Source of the DNA: Phenylobacterium sp.
GTDB taxonomy: Bacteria; Pseudomonadota; Alphaproteobacteria; Caulobacterales; Caulobacteraceae
Length of the DNA stretch: 64,000 bases
NCBI RefSeq assembly: GCF_004299445.1
Contig: NZ_SCTC01000003.1
Coordinates: forward strand, 124,001-188,000
Direction: 5' to 3'
The notes under the pieces are model-generated. The model searched no databases, was not told the origin of the DNA, and saw only the letters and a program-made list of their open reading frames with translations. The translations under genes and the position numbers were made by a program. Numbering within the stretch: position 1 is the stretch's first letter; each line of letters begins with the position of its first letter. Below are positions 42,444 to 49,812 of the stretch, in pieces.

Positions 42444-43784
42444 TCAGGCGGTAAACCAGTTCCCGTGTGCGCCGTAGGGCACGCGCCTTGGCAGTTGGAC
42501 CTCGGCGACCGGCCCGGAGTCGAAGGCCTGGGCGTCCAGGATCGACAGGCGCGAGACCTGGTCGTCCTCGTCGTGGCTCAGGGCAAGGACCCAGCCGTCG
42601 TCCTCGCCGCGGGCCGCCGGCCTCGGCACGAAGATCGGTTCGCCAAACCGCCGGCCGGCGCCGCCGTCGTAGGTGCTGCGCGCGCCCGTCTCCAGGTCGT
42701 ACTTGAGAAGGTGCTGGCCGAGGGTGAGCGTCGGAGCCTTCGAGTTCAGGGTCGCCATGTAGCCCCACCGCGCGCGCAGGCCGACCAGGCCGTCGTTCAC
42801 GCGCGGGAAATCGCAGGCCATGTCGTCCAGCTGTTCCTCGGTCACGGTTCCGGCGGCCTGATCGATCGTCCACTTCCACAGCCGGCCCGTGGTGGCGTCG
42901 CCGTCGTAGAGGTTGCCGAACCCGCCGGCCATCGCCTGCTCCTGGCGGCACACATGGATCACGATCCGCTCGCCGTCCTCGTAGGCGTTGACGGGGTGGA
43001 AGACGTAGCAGGGATTGATGTCGAACCAGCGCACCGCGCCCCCCGCCCCGTTGCGCTTCATCACCCCCAGCCGCGCGCCGGCCTCGGGCTTGAACCGCAG
43101 CGGCGGCAGGCCCCGCATGGCGTCCTGCAGGCTGAACACCACGGGGAGGTCCATGAACACCACGTGGTTCCGGGTGATGTTCCAGTCGTGCATCATCACC
43201 GGGTTGGGGATGTCGATCGGCTGGCTCTCGACCAGCACGCCCGCCGCGTCGGCGCGGTAGTAGGTCAGGTAAGGCGCCTGAGCCAGCTGGTAGCCGAAGA
43301 ACAGGAGTTCGCCCGTCGCCGGGCACACCCGCGGGTGGGCCGTCATCGCGCCCTTCAGGCGTCCGCCGAAGTCGTGCGCCCCCAGGGTGGCGAGGTCGCG
43401 ATCCACCGCCCACGGCAGATGGGCCTCTTCCAGAGCGAGCATCCGGCCGGCGTGGCCCACAATGTTGGTGTTCGCCGGCGAGGCGCTCAGGTCGAACCGC
43501 GCCGCCATCTGCCCCATATCCTGCTCGTAGTAGGGCGTGCGGACGTAGCGGTTGCGATAGTGCGCCTGACCGCCGCCCAGTCGGACGGCATGCAGCATGC
43601 CGTTGCCGGCGAACCAATGCTCGCTGGTCCCCGACCGCGGGTTCATGCCCGCCCGGATGTAGTCGCCCTCCAGGTCCTTGGGGATCTCGCCCTTCACCTT
43701 GAGCGGACCGGCGTCGATCTCGTCGAGGACGGGCGCCCAGTTGCCCTGCAGGTGCCAGGCCGGCGCGTTGGACACGTCGTTCAT
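42444..43784 (-). CDS. Carotenoid-cleavage / lignostilbene dioxygenase family 1
   Basis: A 446-residue non-haem iron dioxygenase. The four iron-binding histidines are visible: His150 (MTAHPRV), His199 (MMHDWN), His263 (VFHPVNAYED) and His440 (GAHGNWF). N-terminal GDYIRAGMNPR and GNGMLHAV are family typical. Enzymes of this family cleave a C=C bond in carotenoids, stilbenes or isoeugenol-type compounds. It is convergent with the LeuB-like gene and diverges from an atypical thiolase across 191 bp. It shares only family-level similarity with the second copy at 45759, so the two probably have different substrates. Confidence 0.92.
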   Translation of the reverse strand: MNDVSNAPAWHLQGNWAPVLDEIDAGPLKVKGEIPKDLEGDYIRAGMNPRSGTSEHWFAGNGMLHAVRLGGGQAHYRNRYVRTPYYEQDMGQMAARFDLSASPANTNIVGHAGRMLALEEAHLPWAVDRDLATLGAHDFGGRLKGAMTAHPRVCPATGELLFFGYQLAQAPYLTYYRADAAGVLVESQPIDIPNPVMMHDWNITRNHVVFMDLPVVFSLQDAMRGLPPLRFKPEAGARLGVMKRNGAGGAVRWFDINPCYVFHPVNAYEDGERIVIHVCRQEQAMAGGFGNLYDGDATTGRLWKWTIDQAAGTVTEEQLDDMACDFPRVNDGLVGLRARWGYMATLNSKAPTLTLGQHLLKYDLETGARSTYDGGAGRRFGEPIFVPRPAARGEDDGWVLALSHDEDDQVSRLSILDAQAFDSGPVAEVQLPRRVPYGAHGNWFTA

Positions 43785-43975
43785 CTCGACCTCCCCGCGC
43801 CGGATCGTTCGGGCCGGCGGCCAGACCGTCTGCAGCGCCCGGCGACGCTAGGCAGGGGCCCAAATGCCGTCAAGCTTGCCCGGATCGGGCGACCGGGCCG
43901 CCGCCCACCCCGGATCGCGCTTTCCGCCGCAGGATAACTTCGCTTACAAGACTGACTCTGGGTGGGAGGAGCGGC

Positions 43976-45181
43976 ATGTCGGTCTACATCTTCGACGCCG
44001 TGCGGACGCCGCGCGGAAAGGGACGGCCGGATGGCGCCCTGGCCAGCGTCAAACCCGCCCGGTTGGTCGCCCAGCTCGTGGACGCCCTGCAACGCCGCAA
44101 CGGGGCCGAGGCCGTCCGCTCCGCCCGGCACTTCACGCTGGGCTGCGTGACCCAGGCCGGCGTTCAGGGCGGGCACATCGCCCTGTCGTCCCGCATCCAG
44201 GCCGGACTCCCGGACGAGGTCGCCTGTCTGACGATCAACAACTTCTGCGTCTCGGGCCTGAGCGCTATCGCCGATGCTGCCCGCCGGATCGAGAGCGGCC
44301 AGGTCGAGATCGCTCTGGCAGGCGGCGTCGAAAGCATGTCGCAGGCGCCGTTCCTGGCCGATCAGGCCGACTACTACAGCGACATGGAGATGGCCGCCGC
44401 CATGGGCTGGGCGCCGGTGGGGCTGGCCGCCGACCTGCTGGCCACCACCGAAGGCATCACCCGCGCCGAGATGGACGCCGCAGTCCTTCGCTCGCATCGC
44501 CGAGCGGCCGCCGCCTGGGCCGAGGGTCGCTACGATGACCGGGTCATCCCGGTGACGGACGCCGATGGCGGCGTCGCGCTGGCCCGCGACGAGAACATCC
44601 GCGACTTCGGCGAAGGCGCGGTCCTGGCCAAGCTGGGCCCCATCTTCGCCGCCACAGGCGCCCAGGGATATGACGAGATCCTGCTGGCCCACCGGACCGA
44701 GCTGGACGCCGTCCAGCACCCCCACACCGTGGCGCACTGCCCGCCGATCTCGGATGGCGCCGCGCTGCTGCTGCTGGGCACGCTGGAGGCCGGCCGAGCG
44801 CTCGGCCTGACGCCGGTGGCGCGCATCCGATCGGTCGGCGAGGCCGCCGCCGACCGGGTGATGCAGCTCACCGCCGGTCTCTCGGCCATGGAGCTGGCGC
44901 TGGATCGCGCCGGCCTGGCGCTGGGCGACGTCGGCGCCGTCGAGTTCATGGAAGCGTTCGCCGTGGCGCCCGTGCTCTTCGAGCGACGCTACCGGCCCGA
45001 CATGGACCGCGTGAACCCCAACGGCGGCCACCTCGCCATGGGTCACCCGATGGGCGCCACGGGCGCCATCCTCGCCACCACCCTGCTCGACGACATGGCC
45101 CAGCTCGACGCCGCGACCGGCCTGGTGGTGGCCACCGGCGGCGTCGGGGTCGGCGCCGCCGTGGTGCTCGAACGGGTCTAG
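43976..45181 (+). CDS. Thiolase-family protein with altered active site
   Basis: A 401-residue thiolase. The acylated cysteine is present (TINNFCVSG, Cys91), as is the catalytic His (NGGHLAMGHPMGATG, His357). The usual Asn in NEAFA is Met325 (FMEAFA), and the second catalytic Cys of the CxGGG motif is Thr387 (VVATGGVGVG). It may therefore not catalyse ordinary Claisen condensation or thiolysis. A strong GGGAGGAG precedes the ATG. Convergent with the epoxide-hydrolase-like gene, whose stop overlaps by 4 bp. Function in the cluster is unknown but an acyl-transfer or C-C lyase role is possible. Confidence 0.85.
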   Translation: MSVYIFDAVRTPRGKGRPDGALASVKPARLVAQLVDALQRRNGAEAVRSARHFTLGCVTQAGVQGGHIALSSRIQAGLPDEVACLTINNFCVSGLSAIADAARRIESGQVEIALAGGVESMSQAPFLADQADYYSDMEMAAAMGWAPVGLAADLLATTEGITRAEMDAAVLRSHRRAAAAWAEGRYDDRVIPVTDADGGVALARDENIRDFGEGAVLAKLGPIFAATGAQGYDEILLAHRTELDAVQHPHTVAHCPPISDGAALLLLGTLEAGRALGLTPVARIRSVGEAAADRVMQLTAGLSAMELALDRAGLALGDVGAVEFMEAFAVAPVLFERRYRPDMDRVNPNGGHLAMGHPMGATGAILATTLLDDMAQLDAATGLVVATGGVGVGAAVVLERV

Positions 45182-45636
45182 TGTTCCGTGGTCCCCAGCG
45201 CCTTCAGCAGCTGGGCCCGGTCGTAGTACTCACGCCACGTCTTCACCTTGCCGTCCTTGACCTCCAGCACGCCGACCACCGGCACCGAGCCCGGCTTGCC
45301 GTTGTAGGTGAACCGGTCGACCCGCTCGATGAACACCAGGCCGTCGATCACGCCCATGTGGGAGACGTCCAGCACCACCCCGTCCGGCGCGCCTTTGCCC
45401 AGCGCGGCGATGCGCTGGTAGATGGCCTCGCGCCCCTTCACGGGCTCGATCATCATCGAATGCAGCACGCCATCCTCGGCGAACAGGTCCCCGACCTTGC
45501 GCCAGTCGGCGGCCTTCCAGGCAGCGATCATCTCCTTGACCACCGCGATGCGGCCGGCGTCGGTGTCGGCCGCCTGTGCGGCCATCGGCGCAAGCGCCAT
45601 CGCAAGCGCCGCAGCGGCGGCCAGAAGCACTCTCAT
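45178..45636 (-). CDS. Exported limonene-1,2-epoxide hydrolase-like (NTF2-fold) enzyme 1
   Basis: A 152-residue protein with signal peptide MRVLLAAAAALAMALAPMAAQAA. The mature part matches the LEH family: VLHSMMIEPVKGREAI, HMGVIDGLVFIERVDRF and TWREYYDRAQLL. The LEH catalytic set Arg-x-Asp plus a second Asp appears as Arg105, Asp107 and Asp139 with correct spacing. GGGAGGAG precedes the ATG. It diverges from CCD 2, with a regulon motif 40 bp upstream. It may open an epoxide or act on a related oxygenated compound in the periplasm. Confidence 0.85.
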   Translation of the reverse strand: MRVLLAAAAALAMALAPMAAQAADTDAGRIAVVKEMIAAWKAADWRKVGDLFAEDGVLHSMMIEPVKGREAIYQRIAALGKGAPDGVVLDVSHMGVIDGLVFIERVDRFTYNGKPGSVPVVGVLEVKDGKVKTWREYYDRAQLLKALGTTEH

Positions 45637-45675
45637 GACGTCTCCTCCCGTGCCGGCGCCGCCTCGACGCCGACT

Positions 45676-45690
45676 AGTCACTTGCACAAC
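45676..45690. promoter_or_regulatory. Regulon motif, site 1
   Basis: AGTCACTTGCACAAC, reverse complement GTTGTGCAAGTGACT, between the divergent epoxide-hydrolase-like gene and CCD 2. Related to the TTATGCAAG motif found at six further places in the cluster; one mismatch in the core. Confidence 0.5.
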
Positions 45691-45758
45691 AAGACCATGA
45701 TGCTAGTCTGAGCACAAGGGCGCGCCGATCCGGCCGCCATGACTCTCGGAGAGCTCTG

Positions 45759-47258
45759 ATGAAGATGGAGCGGCTGCCGCCGGTGAAGACCTCCCTGCGG
45801 CCGAGCAACCACCCCTATCTGAACGGGGCCTGGACGCCGCTGCACGAGGAGGTCGACGCGACCGACCTCACCGTCATCGAAGGCAGGATCCCCACCGACA
45901 TCGACGGGATCTACGTCCGGAACACCGAGAACCCCGTGCACCAACCGCTGGGCCGCTACCACCCGTTCGACGGGGATGGGATGCTGCATATGATCAGCTT
46001 CAAGGACGGCCACGCCGACTACCGCAACCGCTTCGTCCGGACCCGCGGTTTCGAGGCCGAGCAGGAGGCCGGGCAGGCCCTCTGGGGTGGGCTGATGGAC
46101 GGACCCGACGTGTCTCTACGCCCGGGATTCGGCGCCCACGGCGGCCTGAAGGACGCCTCCTCCACCGACGTCGTCGTCCACGGCGGCAAGATCGTCTCCA
46201 CCTTCTACCAGTGCGGCGAGGCCTACTGGCTGGACCCCGAGACGCTGGAGCAGGGCGGCGTGGCCAGCTGGGGTCCGCTCGACGGCGTCTCGGCGCACAC
46301 CAAGATCGACGAGGCCACCGGCGAGCTCCTGTTCTTCAACTACTCCAAGCACGCGCCCTACATGCACTACGGCGTGGTCGATCGAACGGGAAAGCTGGTC
46401 CACTACGTGCCGGTGCCCCTGCCCGGCCCGCGACTGCCGCACGACATGGTCTTCACGACCAACTACTCGATCCTCAACGACCTGCCGGTGTTCTGGGACG
46501 AGGAACTGCTGAAGCGCAACGTCCACGCCGTGCGCGAGCACCGGGGCTTGCCCTCCCGCTTCGCGGTGATCCCGCGCTATGGCGACACCCAGGACATCAA
46601 GTGGTTCGAGGCGGACCCGACCTACATCCTGCACTTCCTCAACGCCTACGAGGAGGGCGATGAGATCGTCATGGACGGCTACTTCCAGGAGAAGCCGACC
46701 CCCCGGCCCCTGGCGGACGCGCCGGACGGCTACCAGCACATGATGGCCTTCGTCGACGAGCACAGCTTCATCCCCAAGCTGCACCGCTGGCGCTTCAACC
46801 TGAAGACCGGCAAGACCACCGAACACCATATGGACGAGCGCATCCTGGAGTTCGGGATGTTCAATAACCGCTATGCGGGAAAGCCCTACCGCTACGCCTA
46901 TTCCACCCGCACCAAGCCCGGCTGGTTCCTGTTCAACGGCTACGTGAAGCACGACCTGCAGACCGGCGAGAGCTGGGAGCTGAACCTGCCCGAGGGCCGC
47001 TACGCCAGCGAGAGCCCCTTCGTGCCGCGCATCGGGGCCAAGGACGAGGACGACGGCTATCTGGTCAGCTTCATCATCGACGAAAACACCGGCACGTCGG
47101 AGTGCATCCTGGTGGACTGCAAGAACTTCGAGGCGGGGCCGGTGGTCCGCATCGCCCTGCCGCACAAGATCTCCAGCGGCACCCACAGCGTGTGGGCCGA
47201 CCGCGAGTTTATCCGCGAGGGCCGCATCGCCAGCCTGAGCGCCGCGCCCGCCGCCTGA
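45759..47258 (+). CDS. Carotenoid-cleavage / lignostilbene dioxygenase family 2
   Basis: A 499-residue member of the same iron dioxygenase family as the 42444 gene but longer. The iron ligands are His180 (VSAHTK), His228 (LPHDMVF), His292 (ILHFLNAYEEG) and His476 (SGTHSVW). N-terminal GIYVRNTENP and GDGMLHMISF. No signal peptide. GGAGAG precedes the ATG. It is followed 18 bp later by an SDR and a small NTF2-fold gene read in the same direction, which would process the carbonyl products. The substrate (apocarotenoid, stilbene or other alkene) is undecided. Confidence 0.92.
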   Translation: MKMERLPPVKTSLRPSNHPYLNGAWTPLHEEVDATDLTVIEGRIPTDIDGIYVRNTENPVHQPLGRYHPFDGDGMLHMISFKDGHADYRNRFVRTRGFEAEQEAGQALWGGLMDGPDVSLRPGFGAHGGLKDASSTDVVVHGGKIVSTFYQCGEAYWLDPETLEQGGVASWGPLDGVSAHTKIDEATGELLFFNYSKHAPYMHYGVVDRTGKLVHYVPVPLPGPRLPHDMVFTTNYSILNDLPVFWDEELLKRNVHAVREHRGLPSRFAVIPRYGDTQDIKWFEADPTYILHFLNAYEEGDEIVMDGYFQEKPTPRPLADAPDGYQHMMAFVDEHSFIPKLHRWRFNLKTGKTTEHHMDERILEFGMFNNRYAGKPYRYAYSTRTKPGWFLFNGYVKHDLQTGESWELNLPEGRYASESPFVPRIGAKDEDDGYLVSFIIDENTGTSECILVDCKNFEAGPVVRIALPHKISSGTHSVWADREFIREGRIASLSAAPAA

Positions 47259-47276
47259 TCGGAAGACTTCAGCACC

Positions 47277-48047
47277 ATGGACATCAAGGACAGCGTCGCC
47301 CTGGTCACGGGCGGCAACCGCGGTATCGGCGAAGCCTTCGTCCGCGCCTTTCTGGCGGCGGGCGCGGCCAAGGTCTACGTCGGCGCCCGCGACCCGAAGA
47401 ACGCCCAGCATCTGGTCGACGAAGGCCAGGGCAAGGTCGTGGCCGTCGAACTGGACATCAGCAGGCCCGAGCAGATCGAGGCTGCGGCTGCACGCTGCCA
47501 GGACGTCTCGATCCTGGTGAACAACGCCGGCCAGTTCGCCATGCAGACCCTGATGGGCGCCCCCGACCTCTCGGCGGCGCGCTCGGAGATGGAGACCAAC
47601 TACTTCGGCCCGCTCGCCATGTGCCGCGCCTTCGCCCCGATCCTGGCGCGCCACAAGGAAAGCGCGATCGCCAACGTGCTGTCGGCCGGCGGCATCGTCG
47701 CCGTCCCCGGCATGGGCGGCTACAGCCCCTCGAAGTTCGCGGGCCGCGCCATGACCACCTGCGTCCGCGCCGAACTGGCCCCGCAGGGCACCTCGGTCAC
47801 CGCCCTGATCGTCGGCTCGGTCGACACGCGGATGGCCAGCCACGTCGAGGGCTTCAAGGAGACCCCGGCCACCATCGCCGAGGCGGGCCTCAAGGCGATC
47901 CGCAAGGGCGCCGACGAGGTCGACACCGACTTCATGGCCATCGACGTCCGCGCCAACCTGGCCCGCGACCCGAAGGCCCTCGAGATCGCCATGCGCCGCT
48001 CCCTGCTGGGCGAGCGCGTCACCACCGGACGCCAGGGACCCGCATGA
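47277..48047 (+). CDS. Short-chain dehydrogenase following CCD 2
   Basis: A 256-residue SDR: VTGGNRGIGEAFVRAF, VGARDPKNA (Arg suggests NADP), LVNNAGQFAMQTLMG, NVLSAGG and YSPSKFAG with the Tyr-Lys pair. The C-terminal part is somewhat atypical and ends GERVTTGRQGPA. It is 18 bp after the dioxygenase and overlaps the next NTF2-fold gene by 4 bp (ATGA). Reduction or oxidation of the aldehyde products of the dioxygenase is a reasonable inference. Confidence 0.9.
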   Translation: MDIKDSVALVTGGNRGIGEAFVRAFLAAGAAKVYVGARDPKNAQHLVDEGQGKVVAVELDISRPEQIEAAAARCQDVSILVNNAGQFAMQTLMGAPDLSAARSEMETNYFGPLAMCRAFAPILARHKESAIANVLSAGGIVAVPGMGGYSPSKFAGRAMTTCVRAELAPQGTSVTALIVGSVDTRMASHVEGFKETPATIAEAGLKAIRKGADEVDTDFMAIDVRANLARDPKALEIAMRRSLLGERVTTGRQGPA

Positions 48048-48430
48048 CCAGCCAGGACTACATCGACTTCGCCAGGAAGTTCGTCGGCGCCATCCAGAGC
48101 GGCGACACCGCCACGGTGCGCGCCTGTTATCACCCGGACGCCAAGCTCTGGCACAACAACGACGGGATCGAGCAGACCGTCGACCAGAACATGAAGGTCC
48201 TGGACTGGTTCATCCGCGCCCTGCCCGACCGCAACTATCGGGTCCTGCGGCTCGAGGCCCTGCCGGACGGCTTCATGCAGCAGCACATCCTGGAAGCCAC
48301 GCTACCGGACGGGACGAAGTGGGCGATGGACGCCTGTGTGGTCGTGAAGATGGAGAACGGGCTCATCACCCGGCTCGACGAGTACATCGACAGCGCCAAG
48401 TCAGCCCAGCTGCGCGCTCACGGGCGCTGA
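48044..48430 (+). CDS. Small NTF2/SnoaL-like protein
   Basis: A 128-residue single NTF2-fold domain: DFARKFVGAIQSGDTATVRA, CYHPDAKLWHNNDGIEQTVD and MDACVVVKMENGLITRLDEY. No signal peptide. The IDSA end after LDEY corresponds to the last strand and helix. It lacks the LEH Arg-x-Asp motif, so a lyase, isomerase or binding role is more likely. It is coupled by ATGA to the SDR and overlaps the convergent SnoaL gene by 13 bp. Function unknown. Confidence 0.82.
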   Translation: MTSQDYIDFARKFVGAIQSGDTATVRACYHPDAKLWHNNDGIEQTVDQNMKVLDWFIRALPDRNYRVLRLEALPDGFMQQHILEATLPDGTKWAMDACVVVKMENGLITRLDEYIDSAKSAQLRAHGR

Positions 48431-48966
48431 GGCGGGGCGTCGTAGAGCGGATCGTTCGGCTTCTTGCCGCCGTGCAGCAGGATGGCGGGATCGCCGATCC
48501 CGCCGCGGGCCCAGGTCTCAGCGATCGGCTGCTCGCGGTTCCACTCCCAGCGCAGGTTGCGGCGCGCGATCCGCCAGACCCCCTCACGCTTCTCCATCCG
48601 GTCCACGGCGCGGGCCAGCGTCAGGGTCTCGAACGGCGGCTCGGCGGCGGGATAGCGCGCGAACGAAAGGTAGTAGGCTTCGGAAGTGGCCCTGCCCGGC
48701 CCCTCCAAGTCCACAAGGATGTTGGTGACCGTATGCGTCATCAGCCGGTCGCTGTGCAGTGTCGGCAGAATGGCGGCGATATAGTCGCTGGCGGGGCCCA
48801 GGAAGGATCCGCCGTGATCCTCGACCGCATCATCGTGATAGCAGCCCCGCAGCAGCGCCTCATCCCCGCGGTCGACGGCGCGGCTGTAGCGCAGGATCAC
48901 TTCCGTGATGGCCTGCTTGTCCAGCAGGGCGCGGAGTTCGGCCTGGGAGACATCCGGTTCGCTCAT
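48418..48966 (-). CDS. SnoaL_4-type NTF2-fold protein, possible lyase
   Basis: A 182-residue protein of the SnoaL_4 group: LRALLDKQAITEVILRYSRA, VDRGDEALLRGCYHDDAVED, MTHTVTNILVDLEG and WRIARRNLRWEW. Asp (RGDEALL, YHDDA) and His (MTHTV) residues occupy places used for catalysis in this group (LinA, scytalone dehydratase and related lyases). Its neighbour is the LEH-like 2 gene 4 bp upstream. In sphingomonads an NTF2-fold deformylating lyase (LdpA) makes stilbenes for a CCD-family dioxygenase; this is the best candidate here for that job by size and family, but residue-level proof is lacking. Confidence 0.82.
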   Translation of the reverse strand: MSEPDVSQAELRALLDKQAITEVILRYSRAVDRGDEALLRGCYHDDAVEDHGGSFLGPASDYIAAILPTLHSDRLMTHTVTNILVDLEGPGRATSEAYYLSFARYPAAEPPFETLTLARAVDRMEKREGVWRIARRNLRWEWNREQPIAETWARGGIGDPAILLHGGKKPNDPLYDAPPQRP

Positions 48967-48970
48967 GGCC

Positions 48971-49387
48971 TTATCGGGTCTTCGCGTCGAAGTCCTCGAC
49001 CAGTCCCATGGCCTTCAGGAGATGCGCCCGGTCGTAGTACTCCCGCCACACCGAGATCAGGTCGCCATCGAACTCGAGGACGCCCACCACCGGCGCTGAG
49101 CCGAACTTGCCCCGGATCGTGAACTCGTCAGTCCGCTCCATGTAGAGCACCCCGTCGATCACGCCCATGTGGCGGATGTTGAGGACGATCGACTCCAGGC
49201 CGTCGCCCAGTCCGGACACCCGCTTGTAGACCGCCTCACGACCGACGATGGGCTCCACCATCATCGAGTGCAGCACGCCATCGGGCGCGAACATATCGGC
49301 CACCTTGCGCCAGTCCAGCGCGCGCCAGGCCTCGGCCATCTCGCGGCCCTTGGCGATCTTCTGTTCGTCGCTCAGCGTTACCGCCAT
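48971..49387 (-). CDS. Limonene-1,2-epoxide hydrolase-like enzyme 2
   Basis: A 138-residue cytoplasmic paralogue of the 45178 protein, sharing VLHSMMVEPIVGREAV, RHMGVIDGVLYMERTDEF and VWREYYDRAHLLKAMG. The LEH catalytic residues are Arg85, Asp87 and Asp119. Unlike the first copy it has no signal peptide, so the pair could act on the same chemistry in two compartments. GGGAGGG precedes the ATG at 49387. A regulon motif lies 34 bp upstream, in the space shared with TonB receptor 2. Confidence 0.85.
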   Translation of the reverse strand: MAVTLSDEQKIAKGREMAEAWRALDWRKVADMFAPDGVLHSMMVEPIVGREAVYKRVSGLGDGLESIVLNIRHMGVIDGVLYMERTDEFTIRGKFGSAPVVGVLEFDGDLISVWREYYDRAHLLKAMGLVEDFDAKTR

Positions 49388-49420
49388 GGCCTGCGCCCTC
49401 CCTCGATCCAGATGCAGCAA

Positions 49421-49440
49421 TTAACTTGCATAACAGTACG
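49421..49440. promoter_or_regulatory. Regulon motif, site 2
   Basis: TTAACTTGCATAACAGTACG; the reverse strand reads CGTACTGTTATGCAAGTTAA and matches site 5 over the GTA-N3-GTTATGCAAGT core. It lies 34 bp upstream of LEH-like 2. Confidence 0.6.
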
Positions 49441-49670
49441 AACATCTGGCAAGTCGTTTTCTGCAAGCGTCACTGAACCATCGAAGCGCGGGGCGGCGAA
49501 GCCCTGTCACACTCCGGCGGTTATGTGACTTGCTTGACGAGACGCAAACTGACTGCCTATCGCTTTCGAGCCTACGGGTAACAAAAACAATAAGTATCGG
49601 GAGGTTGTGACCAGGGATAACTGCAAGTCATAGCGCGCCAACGGCAGTTTTTTGCTGCGGTATATTGATG

Positions 49671-49687
49671 GCGTTATGCAAGCCGAC
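49671..49687. promoter_or_regulatory. Regulon motif, site 3
   Basis: GCGTTATGCAAGCCGAC, with TATAT 10 bp upstream. It is oriented toward TonB receptor 2, 126 bp before its start. Confidence 0.6.
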
Positions 49688-49812
49688 CGCGCGACCCTTG
49701 TCCGCGGATCGGACAGGAATGTCCCAGTCACGCCCCCCGTTCGCAACCGCCTCGTCGCGGACAACACAGGGGACCGCGCCGCCACCGCGGCGGGGCCCGG
49801 GGGAGATGAAAA

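Larger units (their letters stand above)
49388..49812. other. 425 bp control region between LEH-like 2 and TonB receptor 2
   Basis: A comparatively A/T-rich stretch without a convincing gene. It holds two clear copies of the regulon motif (49421-49440 and 49671-49687) and two weaker ones (GGTTATGTGACTTGC near 49519 and GGATAACTGCAAGTC near 49615). GGGGGAGA just before 49813 is the ribosome-binding site of the receptor. Confidence 0.6.

Noticed and set aside
43925..43960. ATAACTTCGCTTACAAG as an eighth regulon motif before the thiolase
   Set aside because: Only about 13 of 21 positions match the site 2 strand and the ATGCAAG core is absent; left as a degenerate possibility.
46116..47843. 575-codon minus-strand open frame over CCD 2 and its SDR
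   Set aside because: Antisense shadow; the plus-strand genes carry complete catalytic motifs.
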